Source of the DNA: Sandaracinobacteroides sp041675905
GTDB taxonomy: Bacteria; Pseudomonadota; Alphaproteobacteria; Sphingomonadales; Sphingomonadaceae
Length of the DNA stretch: 64,000 nucleotides
Direction of reading: 5' to 3'
NCBI GenBank assembly: GCA_041675905.1
Contig: JBAYSX010000004.1
Span: 62,001 to 126,000 of the forward strand
Positions within the stretch are counted from its first letter, which is position 1; each line of letters opens with the position of its first letter. The notes under the pieces are model-generated. The model was not told the origin of the DNA. It saw only the letters and a list, made by a program, of their open reading frames with translations, and made no database searches. Below, one piece after another: positions 1-8,837 of the stretch. A program made the translations under genes and the position numbers.

Positions 1-787
1 ATTCCGCGAATTGGCCCGACAAACCTACCTGGATACAGATACGGACCGTACATCCTTCGGGAACCCGTTCCTCGTCGACTCGGAACTGGTCAACGTCGAA
101 GGGCGCTATGAATGGTATATGGGCCGTGACGAGCGGCTGCAGGTAGGCGCGTTCTGGAAGAAGATCGATCGTCCGATTGAGACAGTATCCTTCCAGCAGG
201 GCGGTACTGTCTATACGACCTTCGCCAACGCCCCTGAAGCCACACTGTACGGCGCCGAGGCGGAGGTGCAAAAGTTCATTCCGCTCGACGCTGGTGGCTG
301 GCTGACCGATCGGCGGATCCTTCTCTCCGGAAACTACACCTACACGAAATCTGAAATCAAGGTTGGTGAAGGCGACGTCACCTATCCGGTAAATGCAGGC
401 GGGGGAGAAAGACCGGCTACCGACCTGTTTACGGACGGCGAGGCGATGACCGGGCAATCCGATCATATCGGCAACGTCCAGATCGGCCTGCAACGTGAGG
501 GCACGCTCTCCGAACAGACGCTGCTGTTCACCTATGCCAGCACGCGCGTTGCCCAGCGGGGACCCGGCGCAACGCCGGATATTATCGAAAAGCCCGGTAT
601 CCGGCTCGATCTGGTGCTGCGCGAGGAAATCGACTTCGGCAGCTTTCCGCTGGAACTGAAATTCGAGGCCCGCAACCTGACCGGAACCGGCTTCCGCGAA
701 TATCAGGAACTGGGTGCAAGCCGGATCTATACGAATAAATATGATCTGGGTCGCAGCTTCTCCTTTGGCGTAACCGCCAAATTCTGA
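1..787 (+). CDS. TonB-dependent receptor, C-terminal part (5' end outside the window)
   Basis: The last ~262 residues of an outer-membrane, TonB-dependent active transporter; the reading frame is open to the left edge (codons begin at base 2), so the plug domain and most of the barrel lie upstream. Visible are alternating amphipathic beta strands typical of the barrel and the terminal strand SFSFGVTAKF, which ends in the C-terminal Phe recognised by the BAM machinery. Charged and aromatic loops such as the one near GRYEWYMGRDERLQVG fit an extracellular-loop barrel. The substrate cannot be told from this part. A strong hairpin follows the stop codon. Confidence 0.88.
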   Translation, partial: FRELARQTYLDTDTDRTSFGNPFLVDSELVNVEGRYEWYMGRDERLQVGAFWKKIDRPIETVSFQQGGTVYTTFANAPEATLYGAEAEVQKFIPLDAGGWLTDRRILLSGNYTYTKSEIKVGEGDVTYPVNAGGGERPATDLFTDGEAMTGQSDHIGNVQIGLQREGTLSEQTLLFTYASTRVAQRGPGATPDIIEKPGIRLDLVLREEIDFGSFPLELKFEARNLTGTGFREYQELGASRIYTNKYDLGRSFSFGVTAKF

Positions 788-795
788 ACGTAAGG

Positions 796-833
796 GCCGG
801 GGAACAGGGGCTTGACAGTCTCTGTTCCCCGGC
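796..833. terminator. Terminator-like hairpin after the TonB-dependent receptor gene
   Basis: A perfect 12-bp inverted repeat (GCCGGGGAACAG at 796-807 and CTGTTCCCCGGC at 822-833) with a 14-nt loop lies 9 nt after the receptor stop codon. There is no T-tract on either strand, so it may act as a 3'-end stabiliser or a Rho-assisted stop rather than a textbook intrinsic terminator. Confidence 0.55.
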
Positions 834-847
834 GGAGACTTACGGGC

Positions 848-1123
848 ATGGAAGTTCAGGATAACCCAGCGCAAAAGCGCTTCGAAATGCCTCTGGGTGA
901 AGACGATCTGGCGGTTGTCGACTATGTCGAGAAAGACGGCGTTTTGCACCTCACTCATACAGGGGTGCCATCCGCCTGGGAGGGCAAGGGCATCGGCTCA
1001 AAACTGGTGACGGGCGTATTCGATCTGCTGCGGGCCAGCGGGCGCAAGGCCTTTCCGGTATGTCCATTCATCGTTGCGGTCGCTCGCCGCAAACCCGAAT
1101 ATGCCGACGTAATCGCCGGATAA
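848..1123 (+). CDS. Small GNAT-family N-acetyltransferase-like protein
   Basis: A 91-residue protein of the short, single-domain GNAT type (YjdJ-like, COG2388). It carries the acetyl-CoA pyrophosphate-loop signature AWEGKGIGSKL at about residues 44-54, between a two-strand N-terminal half (AVVDYVEKDGVLHL) and a helix (VTGVFDLLRASG), and ends with the conserved strand FPVCPFIVAV. The start chosen is the ATG at 848; a GTG/TTG-type extension back to 812 would run through the preceding hairpin and adds basic residues not expected in the family. Substrate unknown. It ends 10 nt before the convergent scfR stop. Confidence 0.8.
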   Translation: MEVQDNPAQKRFEMPLGEDDLAVVDYVEKDGVLHLTHTGVPSAWEGKGIGSKLVTGVFDLLRASGRKAFPVCPFIVAVARRKPEYADVIAG

Positions 1124-1133
1124 CCCGGCCATA

Positions 1134-2540
1134 TCATCGAAAGTTGTAGGGAACCGCCGTTCGTACATTTGGTTCGATGTGGATTTCGCTGGCCGCCGGC
1201 GGAAAGGCGCGCTGATCGCAGTCGGCGCGGGGGCAAATGCGGCACGAACTGCCGATAGGCGTCGCCGTGCCACCAATGCCCAGGCTGTCGGCATAGATAA
1301 ATTGCCGCGCATGGCTTTCCTCACACCCAAGCGCGACGGCATAGCGGCGCGGTGGCCGACGATAGCTGCCAGAGGGTTTCACAAGGCCCTTCGCCATAAT
1401 CATATAGCGAATGCCGTCCGGTGTTTCGGCATGCTGCACCAGAATGCGATCCGGGATGGCGACGGCTTCATGCATGATCCACAGCGGGCAGGCGCCGCCA
1501 AAGCGGGCGAACTGCAGCCGCGTGGCTGAATGGCGCTTGGTAATATTGCCGGCCATATCCACCCGGCAGAAAAAGAAAGGAATCCCCGGCGCGCCGGGAC
1601 GCTGCAGCGTTGAAAGACGATGACAGGTTTGCTCGAAACTGGTTCCGAAATTCTGGCGCAGCCGGTCGATATCGTGGCGGCAGACCCGCGCCGCCGCACG
1701 AAAGCGGCTATAAGGCATCAGGAGCGCGCCGGCGGCATAATTGGCCAAGCCCGCCGCCAGCAACTGCCGCCCGGCGTCAGGGGCAATACCCGACTGTTCG
1801 ACGATTCCGGCAATGCTGTCGGCGAATTGCAGGCGCACATATTGGTGCGCCAGCGCGAACAGGGTGGTTTCCGGCGGCTGCGAACGATCCACCCGCAATT
1901 CCCGCGCGGCGGGATCGAAACTGCGCAATCGACCCTCATGATCCGCCAGCGACACCACGCTTACACCAAAACGCCGCCATAATTGCTCCCGTAACACCGT
2001 TGCCGGATCGCCATCGGGCAGTTGGCCAGCGATCGTTTCGGCTTCCCTGTCGAGGCGGTCGATGTAATTGCTTTCCGCGTGAAACCAGTCGCGCACGGCT
2101 TCCCACGGCAGGCGGTGCGGCTCGCCGGCTCCTGCCTCGACCTGATCGTCGAGGATGCGCAATTGCTCCTGCGAACGCCGAAATGCAGCGTGCAGGGCGA
2201 CCATGCGCTGCGCCATCAGCGGCTGTTGCCGCAGGCCACGCTCGGCCTCGCCAGCGGTCAGACGGGCCGCGGGAACGCTTGGGTCTGCGGCAGCCTCCAG
2301 CGTTTCGGCCAGCAATATGGCCGCGTCTTCAGGGTCCCCCATGGTCCACTGGGCAGGAAAAGCACGTGTCAGCGCCAGCAATACGGGGGCGGTAAGCGGG
2401 CGCTCTCCCGTCTCCATTTGGGACAGGTAAGGCACAGAGATCCCGATCTTTCGTGCCATATCAGCCTGATTCATGCCGACGCTGCGGCGTAACTCACGCA
2501 AACGATGTCCGGCAAAAACAGGTCGGGAAACAGAAGACAT
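1134..2540 (-). CDS. ScfR-type short-chain fatty acyl transcriptional regulator (XRE family)
   Basis: A 468-residue DNA-binding regulator. Residues ~8-65 form an XRE helix-turn-helix (RLRELRRSVGMNQADMARKI, then VPYLSQMETGERP). The middle holds an IrrE/DUF955-like segment in which the metalloprotease helix is degenerate (LFALAHQYVRLQF, with no HExxH). The C-terminal third is DUF2083-like and ends with a Cys cluster (SSCRICPRADCDQRAFPP) usual for this regulator family. Family members control propionyl-CoA and 2-methylcitrate metabolism, which fits the divergent pccB-mce-mcm-pccA genes. The ATG at 2540 is chosen because the promoter just upstream predicts transcription starting at that codon; an upstream extension to 2591 would cross the promoter. 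Effector, possibly an acyl-CoA, is inferred. Confidence 0.85.
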   Translation of the reverse strand: MSSVSRPVFAGHRLRELRRSVGMNQADMARKIGISVPYLSQMETGERPLTAPVLLALTRAFPAQWTMGDPEDAAILLAETLEAAADPSVPAARLTAGEAERGLRQQPLMAQRMVALHAAFRRSQEQLRILDDQVEAGAGEPHRLPWEAVRDWFHAESNYIDRLDREAETIAGQLPDGDPATVLREQLWRRFGVSVVSLADHEGRLRSFDPAARELRVDRSQPPETTLFALAHQYVRLQFADSIAGIVEQSGIAPDAGRQLLAAGLANYAAGALLMPYSRFRAAARVCRHDIDRLRQNFGTSFEQTCHRLSTLQRPGAPGIPFFFCRVDMAGNITKRHSATRLQFARFGGACPLWIMHEAVAIPDRILVQHAETPDGIRYMIMAKGLVKPSGSYRRPPRRYAVALGCEESHARQFIYADSLGIGGTATPIGSSCRICPRADCDQRAFPPAASEIHIEPNVRTAVPYNFR

Positions 2541-2546
2541 GGCACC

Positions 2547-2575
2547 GGTATAATCTGCAGAATCGACCCCTGCAA
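2547..2575 (-). promoter_or_regulatory. Predicted scfR promoter, leaderless
   Basis: On the minus strand there is a -35 TTGCAG (2570-2575), a 17-nt spacer and a -10 TATACC (2547-2552). The predicted transcription start, 6-8 nt past the -10, falls on the A of the scfR ATG at 2540, so the mRNA would have almost no leader and no Shine-Dalgarno. The -35 overlaps the TGCAA repeat cluster described as the operator. Confidence 0.5.
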
Positions 2576-2590
2576 CTTTGCAAGATTGCA
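2571..2590. promoter_or_regulatory. Candidate ScfR operator (TGCAA repeat cluster)
   Basis: The divergent scfR-pccB spacer contains TGCAA (2571-2575), then TTTGCAAG (2577-2584), then TTGCA (2586-2590), giving both inverted and direct copies of the half-site TGCAA. Operators described for short-chain acyl regulators of this family have a TTTGCAAA-like core, which matches. Its position over the scfR -35 would allow autorepression and shared control of pccB. Confidence 0.5.
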
Positions 2591-2649
2591 CTTGCGTCTA
2601 TCGGCCATCTTCGCGACAAGCGCGGCCTGTTGTCAGAAGGATTAAGGTC

Positions 2650-4182
2650 TTGTCTTCCACGATCGAGGAACTGGAACGGCGGCGTGCTGCTGCGCGGTTG
2701 GGTGGCGGCGAAGCCCGGATCGAGGCGCAGCACCGGCGCGGGAAGCTGACCGCGCGCGAGCGGCTGGAAATACTGCTGGACGAAGGTTCCTTTGAGGAGC
2801 TGGACATGTTTGTCGAGCATAATTGCGTCGATTTTGGCATGGAAAACCAGAAGATTCCCGGCGATGGCGTGGTTACCGGCTCCGGCACGGTGAACGGCCG
2901 GCTGGTTTTCGTGTTCAGCCAGGATTTTACCGTATTCGGCGGCGCACTTTCCGAACGCCACGCCACCAAGATCTGCAAGATCATGGATATGGCGATGAAA
3001 GTAGGTGCGCCGGTCATTGGCCTTAACGATTCCGGCGGCGCGCGTATCCAGGAAGGTGTGGCAAGCCTCGCCGGCTATGCCGAGGTGTTTCAGCGCAATG
3101 TGCTGGCGTCTGGCGTGGTTCCGCAATTGTCGCTGATCATGGGGCCATGCGCCGGTGGCGCGGTCTATTCACCAGCGATGACGGACTTCATCTTTATGGT
3201 GAAGGATTCCAGCTATATGTTCGTGACCGGGCCGGATGTGGTGAAGACGGTTACGAACGAGATCGTCACCCAGGAAGAATTGGGCGGGGCGGTTACGCAC
3301 ACGACCAAATCTTCGGTTGCCGATGTGGCGTTCGAAAACGACATAGAGACGCTGTTGGCGGCGCGGGATTTCATCGATTTCCTGCCGGCATCGAATCGCG
3401 AAGGTGTGCCGGAGCGCCCCACGGACGATCCGTGGGACCGGCTGGAAAACAGCCTGGACACGTTGATTCCGCCGAGCGCCAACCAGCCCTATGACATGCA
3501 TGAATTGATCGCCAAGGTCGTGGACGAGGGCGATTTTTTCGAACTGCAGCCCAAACATGCAGGCAATATCATTATCGGGTTCGGGCGCGTCGAAGGCCGG
3601 ACAGTGGGTATCGTTGCCAACCAGCCGATGGTGCTGGCGGGGGTTCTCGATATCAACAGCTCGAAAAAGGCCGCGCGTTTCGTGCGCTTTTGCGATGCCT
3701 TCGAGATTCCGATCGTTACCTTCGTGGATGTCCCCGGGTTCCTTCCTGGCGTCGCGCAGGAGCATAATGGCATCATCAAGCATGGCGCGAAACTGCTGTT
3801 TGCCTACGCCGAGGCCACCGTTCCCAAGATTACCGTCATTACCCGAAAGGCTTATGGCGGGGCCTATGACGTGATGAGTTCGAAGCATTTACGGGGGGAT
3901 CTGAACTATGCCTGGCCGACGGCGGAAATCGCCGTGATGGGCGCCAAGGGCGCGGTGGAGATTATTTTCCGTAAAGACGCCGGTGATGCTGAAAAGATTG
4001 CTGCCAGCACGGCGGAATATGAAGCGCGCTTCGCCAATCCTTTCGTTGCGGCCTCCAAGGGTTTTATCGACGAAGTGATCATGCCGCATTCCACCCGGCG
4101 CCGCATCGCGCTGGGCTTGCGGAAGCTGCGGAACAAGCATCTGGAAAACCCGTGGAAAAAGCACGACAACATCCCGTTGTAA
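2650..4182 (+). CDS. pccB: Propionyl-CoA carboxylase beta subunit
   Basis: The carboxyltransferase subunit that moves the carboxyl group from biotin to propionyl-CoA, giving methylmalonyl-CoA in the cytoplasm. The 510 residues match the usual family length. Both crotonase-like halves are present, with glycine-rich oxyanion segments MGPCAGGAVYSPA in the N half and KAYGGAYDVMSSKHL in the C half. The start is a TTG at 2650, giving MSSTIEELERRR; it has AGAAGG (2635-2640) nine bases upstream, while the next upstream option at 2578 lies inside the candidate operator. It is the first gene of pccB-mce-mcm-pccA, 34 nt before the epimerase gene. Confidence 0.96.
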   Translation: MSSTIEELERRRAAARLGGGEARIEAQHRRGKLTARERLEILLDEGSFEELDMFVEHNCVDFGMENQKIPGDGVVTGSGTVNGRLVFVFSQDFTVFGGALSERHATKICKIMDMAMKVGAPVIGLNDSGGARIQEGVASLAGYAEVFQRNVLASGVVPQLSLIMGPCAGGAVYSPAMTDFIFMVKDSSYMFVTGPDVVKTVTNEIVTQEELGGAVTHTTKSSVADVAFENDIETLLAARDFIDFLPASNREGVPERPTDDPWDRLENSLDTLIPPSANQPYDMHELIAKVVDEGDFFELQPKHAGNIIIGFGRVEGRTVGIVANQPMVLAGVLDINSSKKAARFVRFCDAFEIPIVTFVDVPGFLPGVAQEHNGIIKHGAKLLFAYAEATVPKITVITRKAYGGAYDVMSSKHLRGDLNYAWPTAEIAVMGAKGAVEIIFRKDAGDAEKIAASTAEYEARFANPFVAASKGFIDEVIMPHSTRRRIALGLRKLRNKHLENPWKKHDNIPL

Positions 4183-4216
4183 TCAAGGTGCAGCCGCATA
4201 ACAAAGGCAGGCGAGG

Positions 4217-4660
4217 ATGAAACTGGGCCGTATGAATCACATTGGCGTCGCGACACCGGATCTCGACGCTACCATCGCTTTTTACCGTGATGTGTTGGGC
4301 GCAACCGATATCACTGAGCCGTTTGTGCTGGAAAGCCAGCAGGTTCGGGTGTGCTTCGTCAATACGCCCGGCGAAAATGGTACGGCGGGGACCCAGGTAG
4401 AACTACTGCAGCCGACTTCGCCTGATTCCGCTGTCGGAAAGTGGCTGGAAAAGAACCCCGCTGGCGGTCAGCATCACGTCTGTTATGAAGTTCCCGACAT
4501 TCATGTCGCCAAAGCCTGGTTTGAAGGCAAGGGCGCACGAGTTCTGGGCGAGCCCCGCATCGGGGCGCATGGAACCTTGATCTTTTTCGTCCATCCGAAA
4601 GACATGGGTGGAGTGCTGACAGAAATCATGGAAACGCCGAAGGAAGGCGCGCACGCATGA
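4217..4660 (+). CDS. mce: Methylmalonyl-CoA epimerase
   Basis: Converts (2S)- to (2R)-methylmalonyl-CoA, linking the carboxylase to the mutase. The 147 residues form the two betaalphabetabetabeta modules of the vicinal-oxygen-chelate superfamily. Metal ligands are visible as His8 (MNHIGVATPD), the His in GGQHHVCYEV and the C-terminal Glu in GVLTEIMETP. The ATG follows AGGCGAGG. The last four bases overlap the mutase start (ATGA), pointing to translational coupling. Confidence 0.95.
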   Translation: MKLGRMNHIGVATPDLDATIAFYRDVLGATDITEPFVLESQQVRVCFVNTPGENGTAGTQVELLQPTSPDSAVGKWLEKNPAGGQHHVCYEVPDIHVAKAWFEGKGARVLGEPRIGAHGTLIFFVHPKDMGGVLTEIMETPKEGAHA

Positions 4661-6798
4661 GCGATAAACCGACAGTCGAACAATGGGCCGCCGCCGCCGC
4701 GAAAGAGGTGAAAGGCCGCGATCTTACCTGGCATACGCCTGAAGGCATTGCCGTAAAGCCGCTGTATACACAGGAAGATGTGAAGGAAATCGATCCCGGA
4801 CTGCCCGGTTTCGCGCCGTTTACGCGCGGTGTCCGCGCATCCATGTATGCCGGCCGCCCCTGGACCATCCGCCAATATGCCGGTTTTTCGACAGCCGAAG
4901 AATCCAACGCCTTTTACCATCGCAATCTGAAGGCCGGCCAAAAGGGGCTTTCGGTAGCGTTCGACCTCGCTACCCATCGGGGCTATGATTCCGACCATCC
5001 GCGTGTGCCGGGCGATGTCGGCAAGGCAGGCGTTGCCATCGATAGCGTCGAGGATATGAAAATCCTGTTCGACGGTATCCCGCTTGACAAAATGTCGGTG
5101 TCGATGACGATGAACGGCGCGGTTATTCCCGTTCTGGCGTTCTTCATCGTTGCCGGGGAAGAGCAGGGCGTGCCTCAGGAGCAACTGGATGGCACCATCC
5201 AGAATGATATCCTGAAGGAATTCATGGTCCGCAACACCTATATCTATCCGCCCGAGCCGTCGATGCGGATTATTTCGGATATTTTTGCGTATACTTCGGC
5301 GCATATGCCGAAGTTCAACTCCATTTCAATTTCCGGCTATCACATGCAGGAGGCCGGTGCGACGCAGGTGCAGGAACTCGCCTTCACCATCGCCGATGGC
5401 CGCGAATATGTGAAATATGGCGTGGCTTCCGGCCTCGACATCGATAAATTCGCCGGGAGGCTCAGCTTTTTCTTCGCCATCGGCATGAATTTCTTCATGG
5501 AAGTGGCGAAGCTGCGCGCGGCGCGCAAGCTGTGGCACCGGGTGATGACGGATCTTGGGGCAAAGGACGAACGGTCCAAAATGCTCCGCACCCACTGCCA
5601 GACCTCGGGCGTCTCGTTGACCGAGCAGGACCCGTATAACAACGTAATCCGCACCACGATCGAGGCGATGGCCGCGATGCTGGGTGGTACGCAATCGCTG
5701 CACACCAATGCGTTGGATGAAGCCATTGCATTGCCGACGGATTTTTCGGCACGAATTGCCCGCAACACGCAGATCGTCATCCAGGAAGAGACGGGCATGT
5801 GCAATGTCGTCGATCCGCTGGGCGGCAGCTATTATATCGAGGCACTGACCGAAGAGCTGGTGAACCGCGCGTGGGAGATTATCGAGCGCGTCGAAGCTGA
5901 TGGCGGCATGGCGAAGGCTGTTGCCGCCGGCTGGCCGAAGGCGATGATCGAGGAAGCCTCGGCGGCGCGCGCGGCACGGGTCGACCGTGGCGAAGAAGTA
6001 ATTGTCGGCGTCAACAAATATCGCCTGGCGGAAGAAGAAGAGATCGAGATTCTCGATGTCGACAACCATGCCGTGCGCGATGCCCAGATTGCCCGTATCA
6101 ACAAGATGAGGGCTGAGCGGGATGAAGCCGCCTGTCAGGCCGCCCTCGATGCGCTGCGGGAAGGCGCGAAGGGCAAGGAAAATCTGTTAGGCCTCGCGGT
6201 CGAATGCGCACGGCAACGGGCGACGCTTGGCGAAATCAGTCAGGCGATGGAAGATGTATTCGGTCGCTACGGTACGCAGCCGACGCCGGTAAAGGGCATT
6301 TACGGCGGCGCTTATGGTGACGACGCGCGCTGGGCAGGGTTGAAAGAGGGTGTTGCCGCCATCGAGCGGCGTAAAGGCCGGAAGCCGAAAATGCTGGTCG
6401 CAAAAATGGGCCAGGATGGGCATGACCGCGGCGCCAATCTGGTGTCTTCGGCCTTTGGCGACCTCGGTTTCGACATTGTCCCCGGACCATTGTTCCAGAC
6501 GCCCCGCGAGGCGGCCGATCTGGCGCTGAAGGAAGAAGTCGATGTTGTCGGTGCATCCAGCCTTGCGGCCGGCCACAAGACGCTGATCCCCGAACTGATC
6601 GACCTGCTGAAAGATGCCGGTCGGGCGGATATCAAGGTCGTTGCCGGGGGCGTCATCCCGGCGCAGGACTATGATGCCCTGCGCGAGGCCGGGGTTCAGG
6701 CGATTTTCGGGCCGGGCACCAATCTGGTGGCCGCAGCCGAAGAAGTCTTGCGGTTGCTTGGCCATAACCAGCCGCCACGCGACGAAGCCGCGGAATAG
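4657..6798 (+). CDS. mcm: Methylmalonyl-CoA mutase (adenosylcobalamin-dependent)
   Basis: Rearranges (R)-methylmalonyl-CoA to succinyl-CoA. The 713-residue chain is the single-subunit form that carries both the (beta/alpha)8 substrate barrel (about residues 40-550, with YAGFSTAEESNAFYHRNL and FDLATHRGYDSDHP) and the C-terminal cobalamin-binding domain. In the latter GQDGHDRGAN supplies the DxHxxG motif with the cobalt-ligand His589. A cobalamin supply is therefore needed, but no B12 riboswitch or MeaB-type G-protein chaperone gene is seen nearby. It is sometimes named scpA or bhbA; those names are avoided here because segregation protein ScpA is also in the window. Confidence 0.96.
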   Translation: MSDKPTVEQWAAAAAKEVKGRDLTWHTPEGIAVKPLYTQEDVKEIDPGLPGFAPFTRGVRASMYAGRPWTIRQYAGFSTAEESNAFYHRNLKAGQKGLSVAFDLATHRGYDSDHPRVPGDVGKAGVAIDSVEDMKILFDGIPLDKMSVSMTMNGAVIPVLAFFIVAGEEQGVPQEQLDGTIQNDILKEFMVRNTYIYPPEPSMRIISDIFAYTSAHMPKFNSISISGYHMQEAGATQVQELAFTIADGREYVKYGVASGLDIDKFAGRLSFFFAIGMNFFMEVAKLRAARKLWHRVMTDLGAKDERSKMLRTHCQTSGVSLTEQDPYNNVIRTTIEAMAAMLGGTQSLHTNALDEAIALPTDFSARIARNTQIVIQEETGMCNVVDPLGGSYYIEALTEELVNRAWEIIERVEADGGMAKAVAAGWPKAMIEEASAARAARVDRGEEVIVGVNKYRLAEEEEIEILDVDNHAVRDAQIARINKMRAERDEAACQAALDALREGAKGKENLLGLAVECARQRATLGEISQAMEDVFGRYGTQPTPVKGIYGGAYGDDARWAGLKEGVAAIERRKGRKPKMLVAKMGQDGHDRGANLVSSAFGDLGFDIVPGPLFQTPREAADLALKEEVDVVGASSLAAGHKTLIPELIDLLKDAGRADIKVVAGGVIPAQDYDALREAGVQAIFGPGTNLVAAAEEVLRLLGHNQPPRDEAAE

Positions 6799-6827
6799 AC
6801 GGAAATATTGGCGAACAAGAGGGTTCG

Positions 6828-8798
6828 ATGCTGAAAAAGATTCTGATCGCCAATCGTGGCGAAATTGCCTGCCGCGTGATTCGTACTGCTCGCAAAATGG
6901 GGCTGAAGACGGTCGCCGTTTATTCGGACGCGGATGCGCGCAGCCCGCATGTCTTGATGGCGGACGAAGCGGTGCGCCTGGGGCCGCCGCCGGCGTCTGA
7001 ATCCTATCTTCGGGCTGATCTTATCCTGAAGGCCGCGAAGGATACGGGTGCGGATTGCATCCATCCCGGCTATGGTTTCCTGTCCGAGCGGGAAAGCTTC
7101 GCGCAAGCCTGCGCCGATGCGGGCATTTCGTTCGTTGGTCCGCCGCCAAAAGCCATTGCTGCCATGGGCGACAAGATCGAATCCAAAAAACTGGCGAAAG
7201 CCGCAGGCGTCAGCGTCGTGCCGGGTTTTGTTGGCGAGATCGAATCGACCGATCATGCCGTCGAAATCGCCAATGGCATCGGCTATCCGGTGATGATGAA
7301 GGCGTCGGCGGGCGGCGGCGGCAAGGGCATGCGTCTTGCCTGGTCCGAACAGGATGTGCGCGAGAATTTCGAGAGCGTGAAGCGGGAAGGTCTGTCGAGC
7401 TTTGGCGACGACCGGGTTTTCATCGAGAAATTCATTGAACAGCCTCGTCATATCGAAATTCAGGTGCTGGGCGACCAGCATGGCAATATCCTGTATCTGG
7501 GCGAGCGTGAATGTTCGATCCAGCGCCGTCACCAGAAGGTGGTCGAAGAGGCGCCGTCGCCGTTCGTGACGCCTGAAATGCGCCGTGAAATGGGCGAGCA
7601 GGCCGTGGCGCTGGCGCGGGCAGTGGGCTATTATTCCGCCGGTACGGTGGAGCTGATCGTCGGGGCAGACCGTAGTTTCTACTTCCTGGAAATGAATACG
7701 CGTTTGCAGGTCGAACACCCGGTTACGGAATGCATCACCGGGCTGGACCTTGTGGAGCAAATGATCCGCATCGCCGCCGGCGAGGAACTGGCCTTTGGTC
7801 AGGAAGATGTGAAGTTGACCGGCTGGGCTATCGAAAACCGTATCTATGCCGAAGATCCCTATCGCGGCTTCCTGCCATCGACGGGCCGGCTTGTGCGTTA
7901 TCGTCCGCCTGCGCCCGGCCATGGTGTTCGCGTGGATGACGGCGTTATCGAGGGTGGCGAAGTCTCGATGTTTTACGACCCGATGATCGCCAAGCTGATC
8001 ACCTGGGGGCATACGCGGGATGAGGCCGCCGATTTGCAGGTTGCGGCGCTTGATCGCTTCGAGCTGGAAGGGCCGGGGCATAACATCGATTTCCTGTCGG
8101 CCCTGATGCAGCATCCGCGCTTTCGCGAAGGACGGCTGACGACCGGATTCATTGCCGAGGAATTCCCCGAAGGCTTTTCCGGCGCGCCGGTGACACCTGA
8201 AGTAAAGCGGAGCCTTGCGGCGGTAGCGGCGCTGCTGTCGCGCGCCAACGACGAACGCAATGCCGAGATCGATGGCAAACTGAATGGCGGACCGGTTCCA
8301 GGCTCCGAACTGGTGGTGCAGTTCAAGGATAGCGAACATAAGGTGTATCTGAACGACAGCAGTGTTGTCGTTGATGGCGTCCCGATGTCGGTACAAGCGC
8401 CTTACGCGCCGGGCCAGCGTCTGGTTGAAGCTGTTATCGATGGGCGGCCCTTGTCGGTGCAGGTCAGGCGGTTGCGTGGGGCCTGGCGTTTCACGGCGCG
8501 CGGGGCGTCGCATCATCTGCGCGTCTATACACCGCGTCTGGCGGAACTTTCCCGGCATATGATCGAGAAGATCCCGCCGGATATGTCGAAGTTCCTGCTG
8601 TGCCCGATGCCCGGCCTGTTGACGGCGCTACATGTAGAGGTGGGGGCCTCCGTTCAGGCGGGACAGCCGCTGGCAGTCGTTGAAGCCATGAAGATGGAGA
8701 ACATTCTGCGCGCCGAGCGCCCGGGCGTGGTGAAAGCGGTGAACTTCGCCCCCGGTGACAGCCTGGCAGTAGACTCGGCCATCCTCGAGTTCGAGTGA
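6828..8798 (+). CDS. pccA: Propionyl-CoA carboxylase alpha subunit (biotin carboxylase plus biotin carrier)
   Basis: Carboxylates biotin with ATP and bicarbonate and carries it to PccB. Within 656 residues the order is biotin carboxylase (1-~445; KILIANRGEIACRV, ATP-grasp glycine loop ASAGGGGKGMR, catalytic EMNTRLQVEHPVTE), a BT linker domain (~450-575) and a biotinyl domain with EAMKMEN, biotin-accepting Lys622. The order biotin carboxylase-BT-carrier is that of PCC rather than of methylcrotonyl-CoA carboxylase. It lies 29 nt after the mutase gene and ends the operon at a bidirectional terminator. Confidence 0.95.
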   Translation: MLKKILIANRGEIACRVIRTARKMGLKTVAVYSDADARSPHVLMADEAVRLGPPPASESYLRADLILKAAKDTGADCIHPGYGFLSERESFAQACADAGISFVGPPPKAIAAMGDKIESKKLAKAAGVSVVPGFVGEIESTDHAVEIANGIGYPVMMKASAGGGGKGMRLAWSEQDVRENFESVKREGLSSFGDDRVFIEKFIEQPRHIEIQVLGDQHGNILYLGERECSIQRRHQKVVEEAPSPFVTPEMRREMGEQAVALARAVGYYSAGTVELIVGADRSFYFLEMNTRLQVEHPVTECITGLDLVEQMIRIAAGEELAFGQEDVKLTGWAIENRIYAEDPYRGFLPSTGRLVRYRPPAPGHGVRVDDGVIEGGEVSMFYDPMIAKLITWGHTRDEAADLQVAALDRFELEGPGHNIDFLSALMQHPRFREGRLTTGFIAEEFPEGFSGAPVTPEVKRSLAAVAALLSRANDERNAEIDGKLNGGPVPGSELVVQFKDSEHKVYLNDSSVVVDGVPMSVQAPYAPGQRLVEAVIDGRPLSVQVRRLRGAWRFTARGASHHLRVYTPRLAELSRHMIEKIPPDMSKFLLCPMPGLLTALHVEVGASVQAGQPLAVVEAMKMENILRAERPGVVKAVNFAPGDSLAVDSAILEFE

Positions 8799-8802
8799 TA
8801 TA

Positions 8803-8837
8803 AAATACCCCGGCGGGTTGTGCCTGCCGGGGTATTT
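8803..8837. terminator. Bidirectional terminator between pccA and xth
   Basis: Arms AAATACCCCGGCGGG (8803-8817) and CCTGCCGGGGTATTT (8823-8837) pair over 15 bp with one G-T wobble and a 5-nt loop. The A/T ends give a short T-run on both strands. The hairpin abuts the pccA stop and touches the last base of the convergent xth stop codon, so it can serve both operons. Confidence 0.8.

Noticed and set aside
4183..4656. Cobalamin riboswitch for the mutase
   Set aside because: No B12-box-like sequence; the mutase start overlaps the epimerase gene, leaving no leader.
6696..8558. 620-codon frame antisense to pccA
   Set aside because: His/Arg-rich composition, no family features; the opposite strand is a full pccA.
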